Positions 1 to 9,217 are shown, numbered from the stretch's first letter. The stretch: DNA of 64,000 bases from Bradyrhizobium sp. B097 (GCF_038957035.1 NZ_CP152412.1:868001-932000); one strand, 5' to 3'. Numbers and translations are program-made. The notes: generated from the letters alone by a model not told the origin.

Positions 1-161
1 CGGAGCGCCGCGCGCAGGCCGTGGTCGATTACCTCGTGCGCGCCGGACTGCCTGCCAACCGCTTCACCCCGATCGGCTACGGCAGCACGCAGCCGCTCGC
101 CGGCAACGAGAGTGAAGATGGCAAGGCGCAGAACCGCCGCATCGAATTCGTGGTGAAGTAG
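1..161 (+). CDS. OmpA-family protein, C-terminal end (5' truncated by window)
   Basis: The last 52 codons of a gene that begins before the window; codons run from base 3 to the TAG at 159-161. The reading shows the end of an OmpA-like peptidoglycan-binding domain: a RAQAVVDYL helix, then RFTPIGYGSTQP, then the closing segment NRRIEFVV that is typical of this fold. Such proteins tether the outer membrane to peptidoglycan by binding diaminopimelate. The N-terminal part is not visible, so it cannot be said whether this is a porin, a Pal-like lipoprotein or a motor-associated protein. Confidence 0.85.
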   Translation, partial: ERRAQAVVDYLVRAGLPANRFTPIGYGSTQPLAGNESEDGKAQNRRIEFVVK

Positions 162-163
162 CG

Positions 164-460
164 ATGACTGTGCTTGCGACATTCTTCTGGGGTTGGCTGC
201 TCGGCGCCGCGCTGCTCGGCTTCGGCATGGGCTGGATCGCGGTGGTGCATCGGGCGCCGGGCGTCTCGAAGATGTGGATGCGCTGGCTCGCGCTGCTCGC
301 CGCCGCGCTGGTGGCGGCATCGTTTGCGCGGGTCGTGCCCGGTCGTTTCGGCTACGGGCTCGATCTCTTCCTGGTCATGTTCGCGCTCTATCTCGTCGGC
401 TGCGCGATCGGCTCCTGGCTGCGCGACTGGGTGGTTTCGCGCAGCAGGCCCGCGAGCTGA
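164..460 (+). CDS. Small integral membrane protein, 98 aa
   Basis: Starts two bases after the stop of the OmpA-like gene, so the two are probably one transcript. Three hydrophobic stretches can be seen (about residues 5-28, 40-56 and 66-86), the last ending before a positively charged tail. It has a conserved-looking membrane-protein composition but no motif I recognise. Function unknown; co-transcription with a cell-envelope gene suggests an envelope role. Confidence 0.7.
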   Translation: MTVLATFFWGWLLGAALLGFGMGWIAVVHRAPGVSKMWMRWLALLAAALVAASFARVVPGRFGYGLDLFLVMFALYLVGCAIGSWLRDWVVSRSRPAS

Positions 461-531
461 CCCCAAACCCCTGACCCAACAGGACTGAGCGGCGCCGCCG
501 AGCGCGGGGCGGGCCGCACGCATTTTGCTGC

Positions 532-559
532 TTGACATCAATACGTACGTACGTATTAA
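532..559 (+). promoter_or_regulatory. tetR promoter with internal palindromic operator
   Basis: A -35 hexamer TTGACA (532-537) and a -10 TATTAA (554-559) are separated by 16 bp. The spacer is filled by a perfect 18-bp palindrome at 540-557, AATACGTACGTACGTATT. This is a classic position for a TetR-family operator, where bound repressor blocks RNA polymerase. The predicted start of transcription lies within a few bases of the tetR ATG at 568, so the mRNA may be leaderless or nearly so. The promoter would serve the whole tetR-dehalogenase-SelT operon. Confidence 0.75.
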
Positions 560-567
560 ATGCGTCC

Positions 568-1158
568 ATGCCAAAACCCTCTCTCCGCGATGCCATCCTC
601 GACGCCGGCCTGAAGGAAATGTTCCGGACCGGCTATCACGGCACCAGCGTGCGCGACGTCACCACGGCTGCCGGCGCGCCGCAGGGCTCGTTCACCAACC
701 ATTTCCGCTCCAAGGAGTTGTTCGCGTCGGAAGTGCTCGACCGCTACTTCCTCTATGTGCGTGGCCTCGTCGCGGAAGCCCTCGGCGACACGACGTTGCC
801 GCCGCGCGACAGGCTCCGGCGCTATCTCGATCTCATCACCGGCAAGCTGGCGCATGACGGCTTCACCCGCGGCTGCCTGATCGGCGATTTCAGCCTCGAG
901 GCGGCGGGCTCGAGCGAGATGCTGCGCGAGCAGCTCGACGAGATCTTCAGGGAATGGCGCGCGCCGTTTGCGGCCTGCATCGCCGAAGCCCAGGCCAAAC
1001 GCGAGATCGCGTCCGACTTCGATCCCGATGCGCTTGCCGATTTCCTGCTCGCATCCTGGCAGGGCGCGATGTTGCGCATGAAGGTCGAGCGCAGCGCGGC
1101 CGCGCTCGAGCGTTTCAAGACGATCGCTTTCCAAACCGTGTTCAAGGAGTTGCCATGA
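568..1158 (+). CDS. TetR/AcrR-family transcriptional repressor
   Basis: 196 aa, normal for the family. Residues about 5-50 form the TetR DNA-binding domain, with the recognition-helix region GSFTNHFRSKELF and the usual start AILDAGLKEMF. The remainder is a helical ligand-binding domain. An in-frame TTG at 532 would extend the protein through the promoter and operator, so the ATG at 568 is preferred. The palindrome in its own promoter implies autorepression, and the 4-base overlap with the dehalogenase gene implies that gene is the main target. The inducing ligand cannot be read from sequence; a dehalogenase substrate is plausible. Confidence 0.9.
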   Translation: MPKPSLRDAILDAGLKEMFRTGYHGTSVRDVTTAAGAPQGSFTNHFRSKELFASEVLDRYFLYVRGLVAEALGDTTLPPRDRLRRYLDLITGKLAHDGFTRGCLIGDFSLEAAGSSEMLREQLDEIFREWRAPFAACIAEAQAKREIASDFDPDALADFLLASWQGAMLRMKVERSAAALERFKTIAFQTVFKELP

Positions 1159-2066
1159 CCATGTCTGCCGATATCAGTCTGCATCATCGCCCGGTGTTCG
1201 GGACCACGATGGCCTATCGCGAAACCGGACGCAGCGACGCACCGCACGTGCTGTTCCTGCACGGCAATCCGACGTCATCCTATATCTGGCGCAACATCAT
1301 GCCGTTGGTGGCGCCGGTCGGGCACTGCATCGCGCCCGATCTGATCGGCTACGGCCAGTCCGGCAAGCCCGACATCGCCTACCGCTTCTTCGACCATGCC
1401 GACTATCTCGATGCGCTGATCGACGAGCTCGGCATCAGCTCGGCGTATCTCGTCGCGCAGGATTGGGGCACGGCGCTCGCGTTCCATCTTGCGGCGCGCC
1501 GTCAGCAATTCGTGCGTGGGCTCGCCTTCATGGAGTTCATCCGGCCGATGTCGACATGGAGCGATTTCGATCCCGATCACGGCGTGCGCGAAGAAACCTT
1601 TCGCAAGTTCAGGACCGAAGGTGTGGGCGAGGCGATGATTCTGGAAGGCAATGCCTTCATCGAGCGCGTTCTTCCGAACGGGATGCTGCGCAAGCTGAGT
1701 GAGGAAGAGATGGCCGCTTACCGTGCGCCGTTTACGACGCGCGAGAGCCGCAAGCCGACCTTGATGCTGCCGCGCGAGCTGCCGATCGCGGGCGAACCTG
1801 CCGACGTCGATCAGGCGCTCACCACAGCGCACGCGGCGCTCGCGGCATCGACCTATCCGAAGCTGTTGTTCGCCGGGGCTCCCGGAGCCTTGGTGTCGCC
1901 GGCCTTCGCCGCGGATTTCGCGGCGAGGCTGCAGCATTGCGCGGTCATTCAGCTCGGCGCGGGCGCGCATTATCTGCAGGAGGATCATCCGGAGGCGATC
2001 GGCCGCTCGGTTGCGGGGTGGATCGCCGGCATCGAAGCCGTGAACGCGCAACATCTCGCGGCATGA
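1155..2066 (+). CDS. Haloalkane dehalogenase (HLD-II type alpha/beta hydrolase)
   Basis: 303 aa, the usual length for these enzymes, which hydrolyse a carbon-halogen bond in the cytoplasm. The full catalytic set is visible: nucleophile Asp103 in QDWG, halide-stabilising Asn38 in HGNPTSS and Trp104, catalytic acid Glu127 in MEFIRP, and base His272 in GAHYLQED. An acid on this strand and the HYLQED signature fit the DhaA/LinB/DmbA subfamily rather than epoxide hydrolases. It overlaps tetR by ATGA and is translationally coupled to it. Substrate range is unknown. Confidence 0.9.
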   Translation: MTMSADISLHHRPVFGTTMAYRETGRSDAPHVLFLHGNPTSSYIWRNIMPLVAPVGHCIAPDLIGYGQSGKPDIAYRFFDHADYLDALIDELGISSAYLVAQDWGTALAFHLAARRQQFVRGLAFMEFIRPMSTWSDFDPDHGVREETFRKFRTEGVGEAMILEGNAFIERVLPNGMLRKLSEEEMAAYRAPFTTRESRKPTLMLPRELPIAGEPADVDQALTTAHAALAASTYPKLLFAGAPGALVSPAFAADFAARLQHCAVIQLGAGAHYLQEDHPEAIGRSVAGWIAGIEAVNAQHLAA

Positions 2067-2085
2067 GTGGATGGGAGAGCACGCC

Positions 2086-2313
2086 ATGACCGACCTCTCG
2101 ATCATTTATTGCCGTCCGTGCGGCTACGAGAAGCGCGCCAGGGAGGCGGCCGCGCTGCTGCGCGAACGCTTCGGGCTCGATCCGGAGCTGGTGCCGGGCA
2201 AGGGCGGCGTCTTCGAGGTCAAGCTTGACGGCAAAGTGATCGCCCGCCGCGTCAAGGGGCATTTCCCCGATGCTGCCGAAATCGTCACCACAGTGGCTGC
2301 GGCACGGACATAA
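2086..2313 (+). CDS. SelT/SelW/SelH-family (Rdx) thioredoxin-like protein
   Basis: 75 aa with the Rdx pattern: a short beta strand, then CxxC (Cys9, Cys12 in YCRPCGY), a helix, and a beta hairpin ending in a helix (HFPDAAEIV). Animal homologues carry selenocysteine at the second position; here it is a normal Cys. The family has a redox-active thioredoxin-like fold of unclear substrate. An earlier in-frame ATG at 2071 is rejected because GGGAGA at about 2074-2079 is well placed as ribosome binding site for the ATG at 2086. It lies 19 bp after the dehalogenase gene, so it is probably in that operon. Confidence 0.85.
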   Translation: MTDLSIIYCRPCGYEKRAREAAALLRERFGLDPELVPGKGGVFEVKLDGKVIARRVKGHFPDAAEIVTTVAAART

Positions 2314-2667
2314 AAATTGACGCAGACTTGCCTCATCGCCGTCGCCTGACCATTGCGGCGGCGATTTTCACTACGCGGGCGCCGCGGCGTCGCTCCTGCT
2401 TCCCGTAGTTTTCCGGATGGCCTTGCGCACCGTTCGGCGGGCTAACTGCCGCACGTCGATGTCAAGTCTTGTCGAAGATGGCGAGAAACGCGCATATTTG
2501 TGCACCCGCTGTCATGAATCATCCCTAATATCTTGAAGATGCGCGTTTTATTGTCGTTTGACGAATTCCACTCCGGCTTAAAACGCGCTACAGGGGTCGG
2601 GGCACAGCGAAGCGCCGGCGGGGTTCGCCCGGGAGCCGTCGTCGCGGGATCGCAATTCGAGGTCTAG
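2314..2667. other. 354-bp intergenic stretch; possible 42-codon leader ORF at 2539-2667
   Basis: No recognisable gene or RNA. A short reading frame starts at ATG 2539 and stops at TAG 2665-2667, immediately before the ATG of the next gene at 2668. It has only a weak GAAG ahead of it and no recognised motif. It may be a leader peptide coupled to the flippase-like gene, or chance. An inverted repeat CGCCG/CGGCG near 2338-2366 is too weak to call a terminator. Confidence 0.4.
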
Positions 2668-3723
2668 ATGCTGGAAGCAATACGCAGGGCGATGGCGTTT
2701 CTGCGCCAGAAGCAAATCCTGCATCGGCTGGGTGTTGTCATCAGCATCGCCGTCATCGGCATCGCCTGCTACGTCCTGTATCATATGCTGCGCGGCATCG
2801 ACACCAATGAGGTGTTCGAGGCCATCAAGAGCACCGAGCCGCGACAAATCGCGCTGGCGGGACTGTTCGTCGCAGCCGGCTATTTCACGCTGACCTTCTA
2901 CGATCTGTTTGCGGTGCGCGCGATCGGCCACGCCCATGTGCCCTATCGCGTGAACGCGCTCGCGGCATTCACCTCCTATTCGATCGGGCACAATGTCGGC
3001 GCCAGCGTCTTCACCGGCGGCGCGGTGCGCTACCGGATCTATTCGGCCTGGGGATTGAACGCGATCGACGTCGCCAAGATCTGCTTTCTCGCCGGCCTGA
3101 CCTTCTGGCTCGGCAATGCCGCCGTGCTCGGGCTCGGCATCGCCTATCATCCGGAAGCCGCAGCCAACATCGACCAGCTGCCGCCCTGGCTCAACCGGAC
3201 GCTCGCGTTCGGCATCATCATCGCGCTGGTCGCCTATGTGGTCTGGGTCTGGACCCAGCCGCGGGTGGTCGGCCGCGGTCCCTGGACGGTGACCCTGCCG
3301 GGCGGCCCGCTGACGCTGCTGCAGATCGCGATCGGCATCGTCGACCTCGGCTTCTGCGCGCTGGCGATGTACGTGCTGGTGCCGGACGAGCCCAATCTCG
3401 GCTTCGTCGTGGTCGCGGTCATCTTCGTGTCGGCGACCCTGCTCGGCTTCGCCAGCCACTCCCCCGGCGGGCTCGGGGTGTTCGACGCCGCCATGCTGGT
3501 CGGCCTCTGGCAGATGGACCGCGAGGATCTGCTCGGCGGTATGCTGTTGTTCCGGCTGCTCTACTATATTGCGCCGTTCGTCATATCTGTAATCTTGCTG
3601 ACGTTTCGGGAGGTTATCGTCGGCGCCCGACTCAAGCGGCTGCCGCAGACTGATTCGGGTCCCCGCGCTGAGCCGCATCATGAGGCGGTTCTGGTCCGCA
3701 AGCGTGGTGATTCCGGGGTCTGA
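2668..3723 (+). CDS. LPG-synthase-type / UPF0104 flippase-like membrane protein
   Basis: 351 aa with about eight to nine membrane segments. Polar conserved motifs are TSYSIGHNVGASVFTGGAVRYR in the first half and ASHSPGGLGVFDAAML in the second, which mark the lysylphosphatidylglycerol synthase transmembrane (MprF flippase-like, YbhN) family. These domains move or modify lipids across the inner membrane. No C-terminal LPG synthase (GNAT-like) domain is attached, and the protein ends in a charged cytoplasmic tail. GAGG at 2659-2662 supports the ATG at 2668. It stands 84 bp before phoR but has no obvious link to phosphate control; substrate unknown. Confidence 0.8.
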   Translation: MLEAIRRAMAFLRQKQILHRLGVVISIAVIGIACYVLYHMLRGIDTNEVFEAIKSTEPRQIALAGLFVAAGYFTLTFYDLFAVRAIGHAHVPYRVNALAAFTSYSIGHNVGASVFTGGAVRYRIYSAWGLNAIDVAKICFLAGLTFWLGNAAVLGLGIAYHPEAAANIDQLPPWLNRTLAFGIIIALVAYVVWVWTQPRVVGRGPWTVTLPGGPLTLLQIAIGIVDLGFCALAMYVLVPDEPNLGFVVVAVIFVSATLLGFASHSPGGLGVFDAAMLVGLWQMDREDLLGGMLLFRLLYYIAPFVISVILLTFREVIVGARLKRLPQTDSGPRAEPHHEAVLVRKRGDSGV

Positions 3724-3807
3724 TGACGCGGCCCGATGCCTCCCGAGGGAAGGTCGATTTGACCGCGCCTGGGCGAGACACGAACCGACGGGAAGAAAGC
3801 CGCCGCG

Positions 3808-5121
3808 ATGGCCATTGACGATACGCCGCATTCGATTTTCTCGCCCTGGCCCGACCGCTTGCGCCATTCTGCGCTGATCCTGCTTGCGGCAGCGCTGGCG
3901 CTGAGCGTGGTGGTCGCGCTCGGCGAGTTGTCGCTGCTGCGCGCCTGCGTGGTGTTCGTCTGCATCGCGGCTGCGGCGCTGGTGCCATGGCGGCTGCACG
4001 ATGCCGGCACCTCGCGCGAGGATGTCCGCCACGGCAATCCGGTCGAGGCGACCGCCGTCAGCGCGGTCGTCGCCGGCATGCCGGACCCGGCCGTACTGCT
4101 CGACCGCGCCGGCCGCGTCATCCATCTCAACACCGCCGCGGCCCAGCTGGCGCCGGCGCTGCGCAAGAACGAGCTGGCGCAATTTGCCCTGCGTTCGCCG
4201 GAGATTATCACCGCGTTGCGCGAGGCGATCGCGACCACCGAGCCGCGCCGCGCCACCTACTCCGACCACGTTCCGGTTGATCGCTGGATGGAGCTGGTGA
4301 TCACGCCGGTGCCGGTGCCGACCCAGTTCGGTGGCACCGAGAAATGCATGCTGATGACCTTCCACGATTTGACGCCGCTGCGCCGGGTCGAGGAGATGCG
4401 CGCCGATTTCGTCGCCAATGCCAGCCATGAGCTGCGCACGCCGCTCGCCGCCTTGTCCGGCTTCATCGACACGCTGCAGGGCCCGGCGCGCGAGGACGCG
4501 CGGGCGCGCGAGCGCTTCCTCGGCATCATGCACACCCAGGCCACCCGCATGGCGCGGCTGATCGACGACCTGCTGTCACTGTCGCGGGTCGAACTGTCGG
4601 CCCATGTGCGGCCCGAGGCGTCGATCGATATCGTGCCGATCATCCGCCAGGTGGCCGACGGGCTCGAGGCGCTGGCCAGCGAGCGCCAGGTCGAGATCGA
4701 CGTCGACCTGCCACCGACCCCGGTCACGATTGCCGGCGACCGCGAGGAACTGCTCCGCCTGTTCGAGAACCTGATCGAGAACGCCCTCAAATACGGCGCC
4801 TCGGGCGGCCGCGTCATAGTGTCGCTCAATCAGGCCGTTTCGGGCGCATCGGGCGAGGGGAGCCCCGAAATCCGTGTCATGGTACGGGATTTCGGCCCCG
4901 GCATCGCCCCGGAGCACCTGCCGCGGCTGACCGAGCGGTTCTACCGGGTGGACGTCGGCGACAGCCGTAACCAGGGCGGAACCGGCCTCGGATTATCGCT
5001 GGTGAAACATATTCTTAACCGTCATCGCGGGCGTCTTCTGATCGAGAGCGTGCCGAAGAATGGCGCGACTTTTACCGCCTGTTTTCCCCGGCCGAAGACC
5101 CCGTTACCGAGCCAAAGCTAA
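3808..5121 (+). CDS. phoR: Phosphate-regulon sensor histidine kinase PhoR
   Basis: 437 aa. Two N-terminal membrane helices (about residues 20-55) precede a PAS domain (about 80-190) and a HisKA/HATPase module. The H-box NASHELRTPL carries phospho-acceptor His207. N-box NLIENALKYG, G1 DFGPGIAP and G2 GGTGLGLSLVKHI are intact. It stands directly before pstSCAB-phoU-phoB, which identifies it as PhoR rather than another PAS kinase. PhoR phosphorylates PhoB when the Pst transporter and PhoU report low phosphate. GGGAAGAAAG upstream of 3808 is a reasonable ribosome binding site. A Pho box lies just after its stop. Confidence 0.93.
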   Translation: MAIDDTPHSIFSPWPDRLRHSALILLAAALALSVVVALGELSLLRACVVFVCIAAAALVPWRLHDAGTSREDVRHGNPVEATAVSAVVAGMPDPAVLLDRAGRVIHLNTAAAQLAPALRKNELAQFALRSPEIITALREAIATTEPRRATYSDHVPVDRWMELVITPVPVPTQFGGTEKCMLMTFHDLTPLRRVEEMRADFVANASHELRTPLAALSGFIDTLQGPAREDARARERFLGIMHTQATRMARLIDDLLSLSRVELSAHVRPEASIDIVPIIRQVADGLEALASERQVEIDVDLPPTPVTIAGDREELLRLFENLIENALKYGASGGRVIVSLNQAVSGASGEGSPEIRVMVRDFGPGIAPEHLPRLTERFYRVDVGDSRNQGGTGLGLSLVKHILNRHRGRLLIESVPKNGATFTACFPRPKTPLPSQS

Positions 5122-5141
5122 GCATTTTCAGTCGCTTAGCA

Positions 5142-5160
5142 CTGTCATCCAACTGTCATC
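5142..5160 (+). promoter_or_regulatory. Pho box (PhoB-binding site) of the pst operon
   Basis: Two direct copies of CTGTCAT at 5142-5148 and 5153-5159, with the 11-bp period required for tandem PhoB binding. This is very close to the consensus CTGTCATAWAWCTGTCAY. It lies about 100 bp before the pstS ATG, between phoR and pstS, so PhoB should activate pstSCAB-phoU-phoB from here under phosphate starvation. PhoB sites replace the -35 element; no strong -35 is seen. Confidence 0.92.
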
Positions 5161-5257
5161 CAACCTTCGTAAAAGCAGCACCGACCGCTCCTAGATGGAC
5201 CGGTGTGGGCGCGATCGGGCGCAATTGGCGCTTCGCTCACAAGATGGAGACCACCCC

Positions 5258-6268
5258 ATGAATTTCATCAAAGCAATCGTCGTTGCCGGCATGGTCGCCG
5301 CTTCGACGTCGGCCTTCGCTGCCGATATTACCGGCGCAGGCGCGACGTTTCCGTTCCCGATCTATTCGAAGTGGGCTGACGCCTACAAGAAGGACACCGG
5401 CAATGGCCTGAACTATCAGTCGATCGGTTCCGGCGCCGGCATCAAGCAGATCCAGGCCAAGACCGTGACCTTCGGTGCGACCGACGCGCCGCTCAAGGCC
5501 GAGCAACTTGAGAAGGACGGCCTCGTCCAGTGGCCGATGGTGATGGGCGCGATCGTTCCGGTCGTGAACGTCGAGGGCATCAAGCCGGGTGATCTCGTGC
5601 TCTCCGGCGAAGTGCTCGGCGACATCTATCTCGGCAAGATCACCAAGTGGAATGACGCGGCGATCGCCAAGCTCAATCCGAAGCTGACCCTGCCGGCCGA
5701 CGCGATCACCGTCGTGCGCCGTTCGGACGGTTCGGGCACCACCTTCAACTTCACCGACTATCTCTCCAAGTCGAACGCCGACTGGAAGTCCAAGGTCGGT
5801 TCCGGCACCGCGGTCGAGTGGCCGGTCGGCGTCGGCGCCAAGGGCAACGAGGGCGTTGCCGGCAACATCGGCCAGACCAAGAACGCGATCGGCTATGTCG
5901 AATACGCCTATGCCAAGCAGAACAAGCTGACCTACACCGCGCTGGTCAACAAGGCCGGCAAGACCGTGCAGCCGACCGTCGCCGCCTTTCAGGCCGCTGC
6001 GTCGAACGCCGATTGGTCCAAGGCCCCCGGTTACTACGTGATCCTGACCGACCAGCCGGGCGAAGCCTCCTGGCCGATCACCGCGGCGACCTTCATCCTG
6101 ATGCACAAGGACTCGACCGACAAGGCGGCCTCGCAGGAAGCGCTCAAGTTCTTCAAGTACGCCTTCGAGAAGGGTGGCAAGGCGGCCGAAGAGCTCGACT
6201 ACATCCCGATGCCGGAATCGGTCGTCAAGCTGATCGAGAAGACCTGGTCCTCGGACATCAAGAGCTAA
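5258..6268 (+). CDS. pstS: Periplasmic phosphate-binding protein PstS
   Basis: 336 aa. A Sec signal peptide ([21 protein letters not shown]) ends near residue 22, followed by the mature start [18 protein letters not shown] that defines PstS. Phosphate-contacting motifs [15 protein letters not shown] and [16 protein letters not shown] are present. It captures phosphate in the periplasm and delivers it to PstCA. The first gene after the Pho box. GATGGAGA before 5258 supports this start rather than an upstream in-frame ATG at 5195. A strong hairpin after the stop separates it from pstC and probably favours high PstS levels. Confidence 0.96.
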   Translation: MNFIKAIVVAGMVAASTSAFAADITGAGATFPFPIYSKWADAYKKDTGNGLNYQSIGSGAGIKQIQAKTVTFGATDAPLKAEQLEKDGLVQWPMVMGAIVPVVNVEGIKPGDLVLSGEVLGDIYLGKITKWNDAAIAKLNPKLTLPADAITVVRRSDGSGTTFNFTDYLSKSNADWKSKVGSGTAVEWPVGVGAKGNEGVAGNIGQTKNAIGYVEYAYAKQNKLTYTALVNKAGKTVQPTVAAFQAAASNADWSKAPGYYVILTDQPGEASWPITAATFILMHKDSTDKAASQEALKFFKYAFEKGGKAAEELDYIPMPESVVKLIEKTWSSDIKS

Positions 6269-6287
6269 GTCCGACGCTTTGAACACC

Positions 6288-6318
6288 ACCTGTGCCGCCT
6301 CTCAAGGGCGGCACAGGT
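6288..6318 (+). terminator. Hairpin between pstS and pstC (attenuating or mRNA-protecting)
   Basis: A perfect 12-bp stem, ACCTGTGCCGCC (6288-6299) with GGCGGCACAGGT (6307-6318), and a 7-base loop. No T-run follows, so it is not a typical intrinsic terminator. More likely it blocks 3' exonucleases and stabilises pstS mRNA while letting some polymerase through to pstC, as expected where the binding protein is needed in excess. Confidence 0.75.
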
Positions 6319-6488
6319 CAAGTGACCAAGATCCGGGCTCCATCACCGCGGCAAGAAACGCGGGGCGGGGCCCGGGTTCGCGCCCCGGGTGGCGCAAGCC
6401 GGAACGACGCCCGGCCAAATGCGTCAGTGAAGATCGCTTCGGGGCGTAGCGGTTTGCGTAGCTTTCACATAGTAATGAGGGGATTGGC

Positions 6489-7487
6489 GTGGCAGACATG
6501 GCTGTTCAGAGCGATGTGATGGAAGCCGCGGGACCTTACGATCGCGCCAAGGCCCTCAGCGCCTTCAAGCTTGGTGATCTCACCTTCTATTGGATCACCC
6601 GTATCTCGGCGATTTCGGTCCTGTTGATCCTCGGCGGCATCATCCTGTCGCTGATCGCCGGCGCCTGGCCGGCGATGAAGGAATACGGCTTCGCCTTCCT
6701 CTGGACGCAGCGCTGGGCGCCCTCGGCCGATCCGCCGGTGCTCGGCGCGCTCGGCCCGATCTACGGCACGCTGATCACCTCGGTCATCGCGATGATGGTC
6801 GCCATTCCGGTCGGCATCGGCATCGCCATCTTCCTCACCGAACTCTGCCCGCAAATGCTGCGCCGCCCGATCGGCATCGCCATCGAGCTGCTCGCCGGCA
6901 TTCCCTCGATCATCTACGGCATGTGGGGCTTCTTCGTGCTGGGCCCGTTCCTGGCCAACACGTTCCAGCCCTTCATGATCAGGATATTCGAGGGCGTTCC
7001 GGTGCTGGGTGCGGTGTTCGCAGGTCCGCCGTCCTATCTCAGCCTGTTCAACGCCGCGCTGATCCTCGCCATCATGGTGCTGCCCTTCATTACCGCGATC
7101 TCGGTCGACGTGTTCAAGACCGTGCCGCCGGTGCTGAAAGAGGCCGCCTACGGCATGGGCTGCACCACCTGGGAAGTCGTCCGCAGCGTCGTGATCCCCT
7201 ACACTCGGGTCGGCGTGATCGGCGGCATCATGTTGGCGCTCGGCCGCGCACTCGGCGAGACGATGGCGGTGACCTTCATCATCGGCAACTCGTTCCGCAT
7301 CTCGTCGTCGATCTTCGCGCCGGGCACCACGATCTCGGCGGCGATCGCCTCCGAATTCGCCGAGAGCGACGGCCTGCACCAGTCCGGCCTGATCCTGCTC
7401 GGCCTCCTGCTGTTCGTGCTGACCTTCTTCGTGCTCGCCGGCGCCCGGCTGATGCTGATGCGGCTTGAAACGAAAGCGGGGAAATAG
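6489..7487 (+). CDS. pstC: Phosphate ABC transporter permease PstC
   Basis: 332 aa, integral inner-membrane permease with an N-terminal cytoplasmic extension of about 35 residues and six or more helices. The ABC coupling loop [14 protein letters not shown] and the conserved [10 protein letters not shown] identify a PstC/PstA-type subunit. The GTG at 6489 is taken as start because GAGGGG at 6477-6482 sits at the right distance; an ATG at 6498 is the alternative. The 220-bp gap to pstS holds a hairpin and a GC-rich region but no separate Pho box, so pstC depends on the pstS promoter. Confidence 0.95.
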   Translation: MADMAVQSDVMEAAGPYDRAKALSAFKLGDLTFYWITRISAISVLLILGGIILSLIAGAWPAMKEYGFAFLWTQRWAPSADPPVLGALGPIYGTLITSVIAMMVAIPVGIGIAIFLTELCPQMLRRPIGIAIELLAGIPSIIYGMWGFFVLGPFLANTFQPFMIRIFEGVPVLGAVFAGPPSYLSLFNAALILAIMVLPFITAISVDVFKTVPPVLKEAAYGMGCTTWEVVRSVVIPYTRVGVIGGIMLALGRALGETMAVTFIIGNSFRISSSIFAPGTTISAAIASEFAESDGLHQSGLILLGLLLFVLTFFVLAGARLMLMRLETKAGK

Positions 7488-7491
7488 CGCC

Positions 7492-8337
7492 ATGAACCCG
7501 ATCTACAAATCCCGCCGCCGCAGCGACATCGTCATTCGCGCACTCTGTGTCGGCGCGGCGCTGTTCGGCGTCACCTGGCTGGCGCTGATCCTGTTCACGC
7601 TGGTCTATAACGGCCTTGCCGGCCTCAGCGTGCAGCTGTTCACCCAGAACACGCCGCCGCCGGGCTCGACCGAGGGCGGCCTGCTCAATGCCATCGTCGG
7701 CTCGGTCATCATGACGGTGATCGGCGTCGGCATCGGCGCGCCGCTCGGCCTGTTCGCTGGCACCTACCTCGCCGAATACGGCAAGCACGACAAGCTCACC
7801 TCGGTGATCCGCTTCATCAACGACATCCTGCTCAGCGCGCCTTCGATCATCATCGGCCTGTTCATTTATGGCGCGGTGGTGGTGCCGATGCGCGGCTTCT
7901 CGGCGATCGCGGGCAGTCTCGCGCTCGCCGTGATCGTGATCCCGGTCGTGCTGCGCACCACCGAGGACATGCTGCTGCTGGTGCCCAATCCGCTGCGCGA
8001 GGCGGCTTCCGCGCTCGGCCTGCCGCGTTCGCTGGTGATCAAGCGGATCGCTTATCGTGCTGCGCGTAGCGGCTTGATCACCGGCGTGCTGCTGGCGACC
8101 GCCCGTGTCGCCGGCGAGACCGCGCCGCTGCTGTTCACCGCGCTGTCGAACCAGTTCTTCAGCCTGGATCTGACCAAGACGATGGCCAACTTGCCGGTGA
8201 CCATCAACAATTTCGTGCAGAGCCCCTACGCCTACTGGAAAGAGCTGGCGTGGAGCGGTGCGCTGCTCATCACCTTCACTGTGCTCGCGCTGAATATCGG
8301 CGCGCGCATCCTTGGTGCCGAAAGGGCCGCAAAATGA
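7492..8337 (+). CDS. pstA: Phosphate ABC transporter permease PstA
   Basis: 281 aa with six predicted helices. It pairs with PstC to form the phosphate channel. Conserved points are [30 protein letters not shown] (coupling helix) and [23 protein letters not shown] upstream supports the ATG at 7492, four bases after the pstC stop; an in-frame ATG at 7465 would overlap pstC and is rejected. The end overlaps pstB by ATGA. Confidence 0.95.
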   Translation: MNPIYKSRRRSDIVIRALCVGAALFGVTWLALILFTLVYNGLAGLSVQLFTQNTPPPGSTEGGLLNAIVGSVIMTVIGVGIGAPLGLFAGTYLAEYGKHDKLTSVIRFINDILLSAPSIIIGLFIYGAVVVPMRGFSAIAGSLALAVIVIPVVLRTTEDMLLLVPNPLREAASALGLPRSLVIKRIAYRAARSGLITGVLLATARVAGETAPLLFTALSNQFFSLDLTKTMANLPVTINNFVQSPYAYWKELAWSGALLITFTVLALNIGARILGAERAAK

Positions 8338-9152
8338 CCGAGCTTTCCGTCTCTACGACCGTCGCGAGCCACGTTCCCCAGGTGCCGCTGCCGGAAGCGC
8401 CGCCGAAAGTCACGGTGCGCAACCTCAACTTCTATTACGGCGAGCACCACGCGCTGAAGAACATCAACCTGACGCTGGGCACCAACCGCGTCACGGCGTT
8501 CATCGGCCCGTCGGGCTGCGGCAAGTCGACCCTGCTGCGCATCTTCAACCGGATGTACGATCTCTATCCGGGCCAGCGCGCGGTCGGCCAGCTGATGTTG
8601 GACCAGACCAACATTCTCGATCCCAAGCTCGACCTCAATCTGCTCCGCGCGCGGGTCGGTATGGTGTTCCAGAAGCCGACGCCGTTCCCGATGACGATCT
8701 ACGAGAACATCGCCTTCGGCATCCGCCTCTACGAGAAGATCTCGAAGTCCGAGATGGACGATCGGGTCGAGAAGGCGCTGCGCGGCGGCGCGCTGTGGAA
8801 CGAGGTCAAGGACAAGCTGAACGCCTCCGGCCTGTCGCTCTCCGGCGGCCAGCAGCAGCGCCTGTGCATCGCGCGCACCGTGGCGGTGCGGCCCGAGGTG
8901 ATCCTGTTCGACGAGCCGTGCTCGGCGCTCGATCCGATCTCGACCGCCAAGGTCGAGGAGCTGATCCAGGAACTCTCAGAGGACTACACGATCGCGATCG
9001 TCACCCACAATATGCAGCAGGCGGCGCGCGTCTCCGACAAGACCGCCTTCATGTATCTCGGCGAGCTGATCGAGTTCGACGACACCAACAAGATCTTCAC
9101 CTCACCGAGCGATCGACGCACCCAGGACTACATCACCGGCCGGTTCGGCTAG
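8334..9152 (+). CDS. pstB: Phosphate ABC transporter ATP-binding protein PstB
   Basis: 272 aa. Walker [11 protein letters not shown]-loop [18 protein letters not shown], signature LSGGQQQR, Walker B VILFDEP and switch THNMQQA are all present. The FPMTIYEN segment after the Q-loop is characteristic of PstB. It drives ATP-dependent phosphate import through PstCA and, with PhoU, signals phosphate status to PhoR. Overlaps the pstA stop by ATGA, so it is translationally coupled. Confidence 0.96.
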   Translation: MTELSVSTTVASHVPQVPLPEAPPKVTVRNLNFYYGEHHALKNINLTLGTNRVTAFIGPSGCGKSTLLRIFNRMYDLYPGQRAVGQLMLDQTNILDPKLDLNLLRARVGMVFQKPTPFPMTIYENIAFGIRLYEKISKSEMDDRVEKALRGGALWNEVKDKLNASGLSLSGGQQQRLCIARTVAVRPEVILFDEPCSALDPISTAKVEELIQELSEDYTIAIVTHNMQQAARVSDKTAFMYLGELIEFDDTNKIFTSPSDRRTQDYITGRFG

Positions 9153-9198
9153 CGCATGGTCCGCAAAAGTGGGCACCGGTTTTTCGATCGGATCGTGC
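9153..9198. repeat. Dispersed palindromic repeat (rhizobial RIME-like unit)
   Basis: Imperfect inverted repeat with the pattern GCGCATGGTCCG ... AAAGTGGGCACCGGTTTTTC ... GATCGTGC. I recall this as a common intergenic element of Rhizobiales. It lies inside the pstB-phoU junction, so it is transcribed as part of the operon and may form an RNA hairpin. Confidence 0.65.
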
Positions 9199-9217
9199 GA
9201 AACTGAGGACACCAAAT

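Noticed and set aside
2578..4533. A 651-codon open frame on the minus strand
   Set aside because: Antisense shadow of the flippase-like gene and phoR in high-GC DNA; His/Arg/Gln/Asp-rich with no domain.
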